From assembly GCA_902559885.1 (NCBI GenBank), contig CACEJU010000010.1, positions 1 through 44,183 of the forward strand: a DNA stretch of 44,183 nucleotides. Reading direction: 5' to 3'. Source of the DNA: an uncultured SAR86 cluster bacterium (GTDB lineage Bacteria > Pseudomonadota > Gammaproteobacteria > Magnimaribacterales > D2472). Shown in pieces: positions 8,390-18,709 of the stretch; the first letter of the stretch is position 1, and each line of letters opens with the position of its first letter. The position numbers were made by a program, and so were the translations under genes. Under the pieces are notes generated by a model, which saw only the letters and a program-made list of their open reading frames with translations, was not told the origin of the DNA and searched no databases.

Positions 8390-9358
8390 TTAAAAGTTAC
8401 TGAGCCTTGAATTAATAATTGCATCTGCTTCAGACATAATTCCAGTTATTAATTCATCAACTGTCGGAATATCATTTACCAAGCCTGCAACCATTCCACA
8501 CGACCAAGCTCCAGCTTCCATTGTGCCTTCATGCATAATTTTTGGATACACTCCCGCAACTTCATCAAGAATATCTTCAAATCTTAACTTATCTCCAAGA
8601 GCTTTTTCTTTTTCCATTAGTCTTTCCACTGCTTCATTATTAAGTACTCTTTCTGTATTAGTCAGTGATCTCATGATAAGTCTAGTATCTAATTCTGTTG
8701 CGTTCACAATTGCTTCTTTCACATTCTGATGCACCGGAGCATCTTGAGTTGCGATGAATCTTGTACCCATATTCATACCCTCAGCCCCTAACGCCATTGC
8801 AGCAACGAGACTTCTTGCATCCGCCATTCCACCCGAAGCAACAAAGGGTATTTTTAATTCATCAGCTGCTCTTGGCAATAAGATAAAGTTAGGAATGTCG
8901 TCTTCTCCTGGATGTCCACCACATTCAAAACCATCAACAGAAACTGCATCACATCCTATTGATTGAGCTTTAAGAGAATGTCTTACAGAGGTGCATTTAT
9001 GAATTACTTTAATTCCTGCATCTTTTAGAGCAGGGAGGTATTCAGCAGGATTTCTTCCAGCAGTTTCAACTACAGGCACGCCTCCATCAATAATAGCCTT
9101 AACTAAACCAGGATAATCTGGAGGAGTTAGAGATGGCAGAAAAGTTAAATTGACTGCAAATGGCTTATCGGTCATATCCTTACATCTTGCAATTTCATTG
9201 GCCAGCTTTTCTGGAGTACCTTGAGTAAGACCAGTAATAGTTCCTAGTCCACCGGCATTTGATACAGCTGCAGCTAGTTCAGCAAATCCAACATGATGCA
9301 TCCCTCCTTGAATAATGGGATGCTCAATTCCAAACATTTCAGTAATTTTAGTTTTCAT
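8390..9358 (-). CDS. Nitronate monooxygenase (2-nitropropane dioxygenase) family protein
   Basis: A 322-residue FMN-dependent TIM-barrel flavoprotein. Enzymes of the family oxidise nitronates such as propionate-3-nitronate; some relatives are FabK-type enoyl reductases. Visible motifs are the N-terminal IIQGGMHHVG, the phosphate-loop-like AAVSNAGGLGTI (31-41), SVDGFECGGHPGED in the middle, and the FMN-phosphate strands IPFVASGGMAD and LGAEGMNMGTRF. It has one of the clearest Shine-Dalgarno sequences here (AAGGAG, complement of 9366-9371), overlapping the stop of the gene before it, so it is the last cistron of the five-gene block. The true substrate cannot be deduced. Confidence 0.85.
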   Translation of the reverse strand: MKTKITEMFGIEHPIIQGGMHHVGFAELAAAVSNAGGLGTITGLTQGTPEKLANEIARCKDMTDKPFAVNLTFLPSLTPPDYPGLVKAIIDGGVPVVETAGRNPAEYLPALKDAGIKVIHKCTSVRHSLKAQSIGCDAVSVDGFECGGHPGEDDIPNFILLPRAADELKIPFVASGGMADARSLVAAMALGAEGMNMGTRFIATQDAPVHQNVKEAIVNATELDTRLIMRSLTNTERVLNNEAVERLMEKEKALGDKLRFEDILDEVAGVYPKIMHEGTMEAGAWSCGMVAGLVNDIPTVDELITGIMSEADAIINSRLSNF

Positions 9359-9370
9359 ATTTTTTCTCCT

Positions 9371-10405
9371 TTAGTTCAGCAACAATTCACATCCTGTTCC
9401 ATCAAGATATTTAATTATTCTGGATTTATCATTTTCATTTAAATTATCAAATTCTTCTTTAATCCAATTCAAACATTTGACTTGATAGGGAAATGATTTT
9501 TGTTTCCATATTGATCCATCTATCATGGTTTCCCAAGATTCATTTCCTTCAGCAATTGCTTGTGCATTTGCAAGTAATGCCGGAACATACATTCTTCCAA
9601 ATTCCTTTAGTATTTCTTTGAGAGTTTCTGGACTATCCTCAAGTTCTGTCCAATTGTTATTTTCTACATCATGCCCAGATAGGTCAGCCATTATATCCAC
9701 CCAAGCAACGAGTCTGTATGAATTTTCTTCTGCAATTCTTCTTGATGTAGGATCAAAACCAACAAGTTGTGTAAGCTGACCATAAATAGCAAAGTCTGCT
9801 GATGATGGTTTATCCCCAAATAAAAATTTATTATTTAATAAATGATTATCCATTAAACCTATAAACCTTTTATAACTTTTATCAATCAGGTCAGCAGTAG
9901 TCTCATTGGAGCCAACTACCCATAGCCTGCCAATTTGCCTGTCAGAAAAGAATTTTTTTAGCTCTATTAGTTCTTCCTCAGATGTATTTGTAGCAATATC
10001 AACCAATGGAAGAACAGTTCCAGCTTTATTAGCATCATCTTCAAAATACCACCTATAGTGAAACATATATTTAGTAACCCATTCATCACCAAAGTCTTCT
10101 AACAAATAATTTACAAAAGAAAGCGCAGGATCTTTTGGTAATAACTTTCTTTGAGGATAATCCTTTTCCAATCTTCTAATAATTGGAGTAGAGTCAGTAG
10201 TAGGTTTTAATGCGCCATTATTATCTTTAAGAAGAATTGTTGGCAGTAAAACTGGTTTGGGAGGCTCTATATTTAAATCATTTAATTTTCCAGCAACATC
10301 CCCAAAGTAAGCTTCATAAGGTATGTGTCTATATCTACATATAGATATCATTTTTTGTGTATATGGAGATGGAGTTGCTCCAAATATCTGTAATTTATCT
10401 GTCAT
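9371..10405 (-). CDS. Glutathione S-transferase-like protein, long form
   Basis: A 344-residue protein with an N-terminal thioredoxin-fold domain (LQIFGATPSPYTQKMISICRY, residues 5-25; cis-proline region LPTILL; TDSTPIIRRLE as the glutathione gamma-glutamyl site). An all-helical C-terminal domain includes LFGDKPSSADFAIYGQL. It is over 100 residues longer than ordinary GSTs because of inserted segments and a C-terminal extension ending GCELLLN. SPYTQK places Ser/Tyr candidates at the usual activating position. It sits between DUF2855 (8-bp gap) and the nitronate monooxygenase (12-bp gap). The fold is secure; whether it acts as a transferase, dehalogenase or isomerase is unknown. Confidence 0.8.
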   Translation of the reverse strand: MTDKLQIFGATPSPYTQKMISICRYRHIPYEAYFGDVAGKLNDLNIEPPKPVLLPTILLKDNNGALKPTTDSTPIIRRLEKDYPQRKLLPKDPALSFVNYLLEDFGDEWVTKYMFHYRWYFEDDANKAGTVLPLVDIATNTSEEELIELKKFFSDRQIGRLWVVGSNETTADLIDKSYKRFIGLMDNHLLNNKFLFGDKPSSADFAIYGQLTQLVGFDPTSRRIAEENSYRLVAWVDIMADLSGHDVENNNWTELEDSPETLKEILKEFGRMYVPALLANAQAIAEGNESWETMIDGSIWKQKSFPYQVKCLNWIKEEFDNLNENDKSRIIKYLDGTGCELLLN

Positions 10406-10413
10406 AAAAGCCC

Positions 10414-11511
10414 CTATATAACAACAATTATTCCTTCATTGGGATTTATATCTCCTTTAACAAACTGGTTATAAATAGAGATAAAATTTTCAATACCGTT
10501 AACCTCTTTAATCTTCATCCAATGACTACTTTGTAAAGATCTAGTTTTCATGAATTCATTTGTTTTCTGATTGTAGCCATCATAGCCCCAATCTTTAACT
10601 CTTTTTTGAATATGGGCTGGTGCAAAAAAGAACTCAGTTCTCTCTCTAAGCATAGCTTGTCCAAGCGCATCTTCAGCTGTTACATCATTGTCCCAATGCG
10701 TCATTCCAACAGTAAGACATTTGAGCATATTGTCCCTCAATGAACCATGAAGAGTGCCTAGAATTTCACGACTACCAGCCATATCAACTATGACTGATTT
10801 ATTTTGGAAGTTTACAGATGAGATTTCATCATAAGTGATTACCTCATCATAACAACCCAAGTTCTTTACGAAATCTAAATTTTTTTGAGAGGTAAGACCA
10901 ATTATAGATGGAGAACTGCTAGCTTCTTCAAGCCCCTGAGCAAGGCCAATTGCAGTTTTGCTTGATGCACTCACTATAAGAATTTGTTCAGCTCCATAAT
11001 AATCTTTTTCTTCAAGAGCATCGCAAATACAAAAAGAGGTTATATGCAGAGGAAATAACAATGATCTAATATTATCCATTTCAGATTCATAATCTGCATC
11101 ACCTGATAATCTTATGTAATTATTATATACAGCTGGCAAGTCCCTCCTATGATCTTTACCATCACTAAAACTTTGATCTGTTATTTTAATAGGCTTTAAA
11201 CTTAACATATTAGCAGGAGGAAAATATCCAAACAGCCTTTCTCCAATATTGATCTCAACTGAATTAGACTCTATAACTTTTCCAAACCCCCAAACTGGTA
11301 TACAACCCCAAAGATTATTTTCGTCTTCAGTTGTCTTAAAAAATTGCCAGTATCCGATAGTATCTCCGGCTACACCATATGTAACATTATTGGCTGTAAA
11401 GGCAAAACTCTCTATTACTACAGCTATTTCTCCTTCATCAAGGTTAAAGTCTTGAGATTCAATAATTCTTGTTTTTGTAAGATCGCTTTTTAAAGATTGC
11501 AATTGTTTCAT
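10414..11511 (-). CDS. DUF2855 family protein (quinone reductase/MDR-like fold)
   Basis: The 365-residue protein matches my memory of DUF2855. It starts with a GroES-like N-terminal part (GEIAVVIESFAFTANNVTYGVAGDTIGYWQFF) and goes on with a Rossmann-like segment (EQILIVSASSKTAIGLAQGLEE) and IVDMAGSREILGTLHG, as in zinc-independent medium-chain reductases. No catalytic zinc cysteines are evident. The family has no established reaction that I know of; an NAD(P)H-dependent enone or quinone reduction would fit the fold but is inference. Packing between two GST genes suggests it handles a related electrophile. Confidence 0.75.
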   Translation of the reverse strand: MKQLQSLKSDLTKTRIIESQDFNLDEGEIAVVIESFAFTANNVTYGVAGDTIGYWQFFKTTEDENNLWGCIPVWGFGKVIESNSVEINIGERLFGYFPPANMLSLKPIKITDQSFSDGKDHRRDLPAVYNNYIRLSGDADYESEMDNIRSLLFPLHITSFCICDALEEKDYYGAEQILIVSASSKTAIGLAQGLEEASSSPSIIGLTSQKNLDFVKNLGCYDEVITYDEISSVNFQNKSVIVDMAGSREILGTLHGSLRDNMLKCLTVGMTHWDNDVTAEDALGQAMLRERTEFFFAPAHIQKRVKDWGYDGYNQKTNEFMKTRSLQSSHWMKIKEVNGIENFISIYNQFVKGDINPNEGIIVVI

Positions 11512-11534
11512 TGCTATTTTTCTCTTACTTCCAC

Positions 11535-12149
11535 TTACTCACCCATTGATATCGCTTTTTGAAATGCAGATCTTGCTTCAATGTTAGCTACATAATTTTT
11601 AATATGAAGCATATCTTCAGGGACACATCCTAATCTATTAGCCATAAAGCATGAGTGGCCAAGCATTAGATCGGCAGCAGAGAAATCACCAATTAAATAA
11701 TCTTTGCCCTCAAGATTTTGATTTACAGGCCCTAATGATTTAGTCAGTAGATTTTGCGCTTGCTTTAAGACATTTTCATCCCTTCTATCGGGCGGCAATA
11801 GAATTGTTTGCACTACAATTTGATTCATTGGGGGCATAACCATTCCCTCACAGTAATGAAACCATTGCAGATAATATGGAAACTCTTCAGAGCCAACATC
11901 TGGTTTTAAACCTCCATCTTTATGTCGTTCAAGAATATATTGAATGATTGCACCAGATTCAAATATTGATATATCACCATCTTCTAATACAGGAACTCTT
12001 CCAAGAGCATGACGCGCTCTATGCTCTGGTGATTTAAGACCTTCCTTAGTAAAAGGCATAATATTTACTTCATAATCTAGCCCCAGCTCTTCGAGAAGCC
12101 AAATAATTCTTCCAGCACGTGTACCAGGAGTAAAGTGAACTTTTAACAT
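11535..12149 (-). CDS. Glutathione S-transferase
   Basis: A 204-residue soluble GST. The N-terminal thioredoxin fold begins MLKVHFTPGTRAGRIIWLLE, as in common proteobacterial GSTs. The cis-proline is in GRVPVLEDG and the glutathione-binding acidic/Ser pair in IFESGAI. The C-terminal helical domain has the N-capping motif LIGDFSAADLMLGHS. A strong ribosome-binding site (AAGGGGG on the minus strand) lies within 33 bp of the preceding dehalogenase-like gene. Glutathione conjugation, or thiolytic dehalogenation, of an electrophile is the likely chemistry; the substrate is unknown. Confidence 0.88.
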   Translation of the reverse strand: MLKVHFTPGTRAGRIIWLLEELGLDYEVNIMPFTKEGLKSPEHRARHALGRVPVLEDGDISIFESGAIIQYILERHKDGGLKPDVGSEEFPYYLQWFHYCEGMVMPPMNQIVVQTILLPPDRRDENVLKQAQNLLTKSLGPVNQNLEGKDYLIGDFSAADLMLGHSCFMANRLGCVPEDMLHIKNYVANIEARSAFQKAISMGE

Positions 12150-12182
12150 AGTATCCCCCTTATTTTTACTATTTATATTAAA

Positions 12183-13250
12183 TCACTCTTTTATAAATTT
12201 AATTAATACATTAGATAGTAATTCTGCTTTTGTCCATTGAAAGAAATGACCGCCACCGATATGAGGAGCGCTTATGGCGTTTGGAGCCATCTTTAAGACA
12301 TCTTTTTCTATTCCATTTGTAACCGGATCATTTCCAGCAAAGACAGATAAAAATGGCATATTAGAAGTTCTAAAAAATTCTCTTGCTTTTCTTTGGGCTT
12401 CAAGAGATTGATCAGGAATACTTGGTACCTGGCTTGGCATAGCTCTCGGTCCCATTTTGTAAGAAGGATCTGGAAAGGGTGCCTCATAAGCTTTAATCAG
12501 ATCGGTACTAAATGGCGATAATTTTTCAAGTCCTAAGCCCTGAAATAAAAGGTGCACATATGCTTTAACTTTTGATTTTGCTAGCCTATCTTCCATCTGC
12601 ATTGAATTAAGAAACCCGATAGGCATATTTTTTGATTCCCATGAAAACTTTTGCCAGTACATAAACTTTGTCGCAAAATGTTTTGACTTATCCATTTTGG
12701 ATATATTTTTAGCCATAGTAAAAAAATTAATTTTTTTATTAGATGCTCTAAATGCTTTTATTTCATCAATTACTTCTTGAGGGACATCAGGATTATATGG
12801 CAACCCAGTATTACCCATTGCAATCTTTATAAACCTATCTGGGTCTGCTGCTACCATTCTCAAACCAATTAAGCCACCCCAATCCTGTCCAAAAAAAGTG
12901 AGATTTTTGAAATCATTTTTTGCAAGCCAGGCACCCATCCAATCTACTTGATTTTGATATGAATAATCTTCGCGTGCGGCCGGTTTATCTGATTTCCCAT
13001 AACCAACAAGATCTGGAGCTATAACTCTTACACCTGCTTTAGTAAGATAGGGAATCATTCGTGCATAAAGATAACTCCATACAGGTTGACCATGCATGGC
13101 TAATAATACTGGGCCATCCTTTGGTCCCTCATCAATATGATGGATTCTAATTTCAGTTCCATCTGCAGCGCTAATGTTGGTATATTGAGGATTAAAAGGA
13201 TAATCTTTAAGATTCTCAAAATATTTATCTGGTGTTCTCAGAATTTCCAT
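12183..13250 (-). CDS. Haloalkane dehalogenase-like alpha/beta hydrolase (DhlA/HLD-I-like)
   Basis: A 355-residue hydrolase whose N-terminus (RTPDKYFENLKDYPFNPQY) resembles Xanthobacter DhlA. The proposed triad is nucleophile Asp123 in GQDWGG, acid Asp308 in AGNDPVTN and base His335 in GGGHFFQW. Trp124, beside the nucleophile, is the usual halide-stabilising residue. The oxyanion segment is HGQPVWSYLY with Gln55, where DhlA has Glu56. A cap domain of about 150-260 is rich in Trp and Phe, and APFPDPSYKMG matches DhlA. The protein is about 45 residues longer than DhlA, mainly in the cap. It is the first gene of the five-gene unit, with no clear ribosome-binding site. Epoxide hydrolase activity is a less likely alternative. 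Confidence 0.82.
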   Translation of the reverse strand: MEILRTPDKYFENLKDYPFNPQYTNISAADGTEIRIHHIDEGPKDGPVLLAMHGQPVWSYLYARMIPYLTKAGVRVIAPDLVGYGKSDKPAAREDYSYQNQVDWMGAWLAKNDFKNLTFFGQDWGGLIGLRMVAADPDRFIKIAMGNTGLPYNPDVPQEVIDEIKAFRASNKKINFFTMAKNISKMDKSKHFATKFMYWQKFSWESKNMPIGFLNSMQMEDRLAKSKVKAYVHLLFQGLGLEKLSPFSTDLIKAYEAPFPDPSYKMGPRAMPSQVPSIPDQSLEAQRKAREFFRTSNMPFLSVFAGNDPVTNGIEKDVLKMAPNAISAPHIGGGHFFQWTKAELLSNVLIKFIKE

Positions 13251-13360
13251 ACTTTGATACTAAAACATTTTTTCTGCAAATCCATGAAAATTTTTACACA
13301 ATTCAAATAAAAATTTTGCAAAACAACATACAATGTATTAATAATAAATTTTTAAAAAAA

Positions 13361-14071
13361 ATGAATATCTGCATCATAGGTTCAACTGGCGCTATAGGTA
13401 ATGCTTTCTTGGAGTATTATAGTGCTGATAATGAAGTTACTAACATCTATTCATTTTCAAGATCTAAATTAAAAATAGATAAAAATGCATCTATAAAAAA
13501 TTTTCAAATAGATGTAGAAAATGAAAATTCAATTAAAAAAGCTTCTGAAGAGGTAAGGGGAGTAGCTTTTGATTTGGTAATAGTTGCTACAGGCATTCTT
13601 CATACAGATGAGTTTGGTCCAGAGAAAAGTATTAGGGATCTCTCTTTTGATAAATTTGAAAAGATTTTCAAAGCTAACACAGCTGGCCCGGCCATTATTG
13701 GTAAATATTTTTTGCCATTACTTAATAAAAACTCAACATCAAAAATGTGTTTTCTGAGCGCAAAGGTTGGAAGTATTTCAGATAATAGGCTTGGTGGCTG
13801 GTATTCCTACAGAGCAAGCAAGACCGCTTTAAACCAAATTATAAAAAATTTTAGTATAGAAATAAGTAGATCAAATAAAAAAGCAATTATTGTTGGTCTG
13901 CAGCCAGGCACTGTAATAAGCAAGTTAAGCAAACCCTTCACAAGACAGGGCCAATCAAATTTATTTACACCTCAAGAGAGTGTTGGACATTTAGCCAGTG
14001 TAATAGATAAATTAGAGGCTGATAATAATGGCTCTATGCTTTCTTGGGATGGCAACATAATTCAGCCATAA
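13361..14071 (+). CDS. Short-chain dehydrogenase/reductase (CsgA-like SDR)
   Basis: The 236-residue NAD(P)-binding oxidoreductase has the Rossmann motif GSTGAIG near the N-terminus, NAG-like ATGIL in the middle, LSAK for the catalytic serine strand, and YSYRASK for the Tyr-x3-Lys pair, then LQPGTV. The ATG at 13361 is preferred because it puts the glycine motif at the usual distance; the open frame upstream to 13232 has no domain and overlaps the divergent hydrolase. It resembles C-factor/CsgA-type SDRs. It is divergent from the dehalogenase-like operon by 110 bp and could share its regulation. The substrate is unknown. Confidence 0.85.
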   Translation: MNICIIGSTGAIGNAFLEYYSADNEVTNIYSFSRSKLKIDKNASIKNFQIDVENENSIKKASEEVRGVAFDLVIVATGILHTDEFGPEKSIRDLSFDKFEKIFKANTAGPAIIGKYFLPLLNKNSTSKMCFLSAKVGSISDNRLGGWYSYRASKTALNQIIKNFSIEISRSNKKAIIVGLQPGTVISKLSKPFTRQGQSNLFTPQESVGHLASVIDKLEADNNGSMLSWDGNIIQP

Positions 14072-14100
14072 AAAAACCCGAAACTAGTTCGGGTTTTTTT
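14071..14100. terminator. Bidirectional intrinsic terminator between the SDR gene and proteorhodopsin
   Basis: CCCGAA (14077-14082) pairs with TTCGGG (14088-14093) around the loop ACTAG. It is flanked by an A-run on the left and a T-run on the right, so either strand reads as hairpin plus U-tract. It directly follows the SDR stop and lies 17 bp beyond the proteorhodopsin stop, serving both convergent genes. Confidence 0.92.
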
Positions 14101-14116
14101 GAATCGAAATACTTTT

Positions 14117-14872
14117 TTAAGTACCGTGTGACTCTTTAACAGCTACATGCCAAATAATTAATCCAAATAGGATTTTATTAACAAAGTCAGCCATGTTGTA
14201 AATAAGGTTTAAGTTTGCAGCATAAACGTTTTCGCCACCAACTAAATAACCCATTACATATCCTAATGGATATACAGCCCAACCAAAAATGATAATTAAC
14301 ATCATAGTTTTGTAAGCTGATTGAACGGCTGGACTTGCAGCAGAAACTGCAGTTTTACCATCGCCTGAATATAATACTTGTATCATATAGATCCATGCAG
14401 CCATAGCTATAACGAATGCAATTGTTACATTCATTCCACCTGACTCACCTAAATACCCAAAGACAAGCATTACTAAAGAACCAACAAACAATTTCATGAA
14501 TAATTGTCCAGCTACATTAGTAACAGCTCTAAGGATTAAGTAGAACTCTATGATAAGTAGAGGCACAGTTAATAACCAATCAATATATCTAAATACTGTT
14601 GGAGAACTACCTGTTTCTACCCAGACTCCTCTCATATATAAATAATGCCAGAATGCAATACCTGTAACTAAACCAGATACAGTTAATGATGTCTTCCATT
14701 TAGCACTAACATTATCTCTTTCAATGAAAAAGAATACTGTAGAAGCTAATAGAGCAGCAGTTACTAACCAGAAACTAACTCCAGTCATATCTGATGCATC
14801 AAGGTCTCCACCACCAGCTGCAAATGTAGGCATCGCAACTAATCCGACAAGTATAAGAAAAATATTTTTCAT
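14117..14872 (-). CDS. Proteorhodopsin, green-absorbing type, light-driven proton pump
   Basis: The 251-residue, seven-helix retinal protein exports protons in light. A signal peptide (about residues 1-18, TFA-A) precedes GGGDLDASD. Pump residues are intact: His76, Asp98 as Schiff-base proton acceptor, Thr102 and Glu109 as proton donor (GPR 75, 97, 101, 108), and Lys233 in DFVNK to bind retinal. Position 106 (GPR 105) is Leu, which sets green absorption; blue forms carry Gln. The sequence closely follows SAR86 proteorhodopsins. A strong Shine-Dalgarno (AGGGAG) precedes the ATG. No retinal synthesis genes (blh or crt) are in the window. It is a monocistronic unit bounded by terminators on both sides. 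Confidence 0.98.
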   Translation of the reverse strand: MKNIFLILVGLVAMPTFAAGGGDLDASDMTGVSFWLVTAALLASTVFFFIERDNVSAKWKTSLTVSGLVTGIAFWHYLYMRGVWVETGSSPTVFRYIDWLLTVPLLIIEFYLILRAVTNVAGQLFMKLFVGSLVMLVFGYLGESGGMNVTIAFVIAMAAWIYMIQVLYSGDGKTAVSAASPAVQSAYKTMMLIIIFGWAVYPLGYVMGYLVGGENVYAANLNLIYNMADFVNKILFGLIIWHVAVKESHGT

Positions 14873-14907
14873 TATTACTCTCCCTTTAATAATAATTGAC
14901 TTTAAAA

Positions 14908-14935
14908 TTTATCATAAATGCTTATTTTTTAGCAA
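14908..14935 (-). promoter_or_regulatory. Possible proteorhodopsin promoter
   Basis: On the minus strand TTGCTA (14935-14930) and GATAAA (14913-14908) are 16 bp apart, 36 bp before the start codon. The match is moderate, but it lies between the katG terminator and the strong ribosome-binding site, where a promoter must be. Confidence 0.3.
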
Positions 14936-15000
14936 GTTAAATTACACTAATATATAAAGTTTTTATATATAATTTTAATATTGAATTATTTTCTTTAGGC

Positions 15001-15029
15001 AAAAAAAAGGGTGAAAAAATTCACCCTTT
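15001..15029 (-). terminator. Intrinsic terminator of katG
   Basis: Ten-base arms AAAGGGTGAA (15006-15015) and TTCACCCTTT (15020-15029) enclose a four-base loop. On the minus strand the hairpin runs into eight U residues (15008-15001). It lies 19 bp after the katG stop and isolates katG from proteorhodopsin. Confidence 0.92.
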
Positions 15030-15047
15030 ATAAAAGAATGCTTAGAT

Positions 15048-17180
<2,133 letters not shown>

Positions 17181-17258
17181 TTACTATTCCTCCAAAATAA
17201 TAGATTACTCATACTTTACAGATTTTTTTAGTTTTATTAAATATAATAATAATGTATT

Positions 17259-17273
17259 TTATATTCGATATAA
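17259..17273. promoter_or_regulatory. Inverted repeat in the katG-oxyR gap, possible OxyR operator over an oxyR -10 element
   Basis: TTATAT (17259-17264) and ATATAA (17268-17273) are inverted around TCG, the kind of interrupted palindrome bound by LysR-type regulators. The right arm overlaps a perfect TATAAT at 17269-17274, and oxyR starts at 17284, so oxyR may be nearly leaderless and self-repressed. It lies 79-93 bp upstream of the katG start, also a suitable place for an activator. It does not match the full E. coli OxyR four-box consensus. Confidence 0.4.
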
Positions 17274-17283
17274 TAAAACATTG

Positions 17284-18186
17284 ATGATTACTATAAAACA
17301 AATTAATTATGCTATTGCTGTATCTGAAGCACTGCATTTTAAAAATGCTGCTGATAGATGTTTTATTTCTGCATCAACACTAAGTAATGCTATATCTGAA
17401 ATGGAGAACAGCTTGGGTTTTAAAGTATTTGAGAGAGATAATAAAAAAGTTATTTTAACTGAACTTGGTAAAGAGTTTATTCAAAAGGCAAAGCTAATAA
17501 AATTAGAATATGATGATATTGAAAATTTAAATGCGATTAAAAAGCCACCACTTTCTTCAAACATATCTCTAGGAATCATACCGACTATTAGCCCATATTT
17601 CCTTCCAATTATTCTTCCCGGTTTAAAAAGAAATTTTCCTAATTTAAGACTAACAATAAGCGAGTCTCAGTCAGCAGAGCTTATCTCTAAAGTAAAAAGC
17701 GGTATTATTGATATAGCTATTCTTGCTTTGCCTTATGATCTAGAAGGGATGAACGCATATAAATTCTGGGAAGAGGATTTTTATTATATACATCATAAAA
17801 ATCGATTTAGTTCAGAGAAAAAAAGAATACGAGCAAAGGATCTTGATACTAGGGAATTAATGCTGCTAAAAGATGGGCATTGCTTGAAAGATCATGCGCT
17901 AGCAGCATGCAATATTTCAAAAAATAGCAACAACTACCAAATGGCTGCATCAAACCTTAATACTTTAATAGAATTAGTTGCAGGAGATCTCGGTACAACG
18001 CTGGTTCCAGAAATGGCAATTAATCAACTTTTAAAAACTAAACAAGATTTACAAAAAGTTCTATTAAATGAACCAAGCCCGCATAGAGAACTAGCCATTA
18101 TTGCTAGACCAACATACCCTTTAATTGAAAATATCAACTTACTAAGAAATTTTTTTGAAGAGGAGCTTAAAAAAACTCATAACTAA
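17284..18186 (+). CDS. oxyR: Hydrogen-peroxide-sensing LysR-type regulator OxyR
   Basis: The 300-residue transcription factor has an N-terminal winged helix (TIKQINYAIAVSEALHFKNA... ISASTLSNAISEME, residues 3-42) and a C-terminal periplasmic-binding-fold sensor. DGHCLKDHALAAC places Cys200 and Cys209 at the redox pair of OxyR (E. coli 199 and 208), so peroxide-driven disulfide switching should work. The ATG at 17284 gives the family N-terminus exactly; the open frame upstream to 17074 overlaps katG and is non-homologous. Divergent katG is its expected target. Confidence 0.94.
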   Translation: MITIKQINYAIAVSEALHFKNAADRCFISASTLSNAISEMENSLGFKVFERDNKKVILTELGKEFIQKAKLIKLEYDDIENLNAIKKPPLSSNISLGIIPTISPYFLPIILPGLKRNFPNLRLTISESQSAELISKVKSGIIDIAILALPYDLEGMNAYKFWEEDFYYIHHKNRFSSEKKRIRAKDLDTRELMLLKDGHCLKDHALAACNISKNSNNYQMAASNLNTLIELVAGDLGTTLVPEMAINQLLKTKQDLQKVLLNEPSPHRELAIIARPTYPLIENINLLRNFFEEELKKTHN

Positions 18187-18223
18187 ATTTTGTATAACAA
18201 ATATTGTTTAGTATGATTTGCAT

Positions 18224-18709
18224 ATGAAAGTTGCAATTTATCCTGGCTCATTTGATCCCATAACATTAGGACATATGGATATTATAGATAGGGCATGCTA
18301 TCTATTTGATAAAGTCATAGTTGCAATTGCTAAAAGCGAATCAAAAAACCCTTTATTTTCTCTTGAAGAAAGAATTAAGTTAACAGAAACAATATATAAG
18401 GATCATCCAAAAGTTGAAGTTGTAGGCTTTCCAAGAAAACTTACAGTTGATTTAGCAAGAGACTATGGAGCCTCTGCAATTGTTAGAGGTTTAAGGGCGG
18501 TAGCCGATTTTGAGTATGAGTTTCAGCTAGCCACAATGAATAGAGCCCTTGCGCCTGATATTGAAAGTATATTTTTAACACCAAAAGAATCATTAATATA
18601 CGTTTCATCTAGCCTAATAAAAGAGATAGCAGACCTTAAAGGAAATATATCCAACTTTGTTCATCCGGTTGTGGAGTCAGCACTTGTTGCAAAGCTAGAT
18701 AATTCATAA
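18224..18709 (+). CDS. coaD: Phosphopantetheine adenylyltransferase
   Basis: The 161-residue cytoplasmic nucleotidyltransferase makes dephospho-CoA from 4'-phosphopantetheine and ATP. It has YPGSFDPITLGH (residues 6-17), with the TxGH nucleotidyl-transfer motif at 14-17, VRGLRAVADFEYE in the middle, and the ISSSxV-like YVSSSLIKEIA near the end. The ATG at 18224 matches the family N-terminus; an in-frame TTG two codons upstream is unlikely. It converges on mutM with no spacing at all. Confidence 0.97.
   Translation: MKVAIYPGSFDPITLGHMDIIDRACYLFDKVIVAIAKSESKNPLFSLEERIKLTETIYKDHPKVEVVGFPRKLTVDLARDYGASAIVRGLRAVADFEYEFQLATMNRALAPDIESIFLTPKESLIYVSSSLIKEIADLKGNISNFVHPVVESALVAKLDNS

Noticed and set aside
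17181..17283. Canonical four-box E. coli OxyR site (ATAG repeats)
   Set aside because: Only one ATAG-like half site (ATAGATTAC) is visible near katG; the spacing and remaining boxes do not fit.
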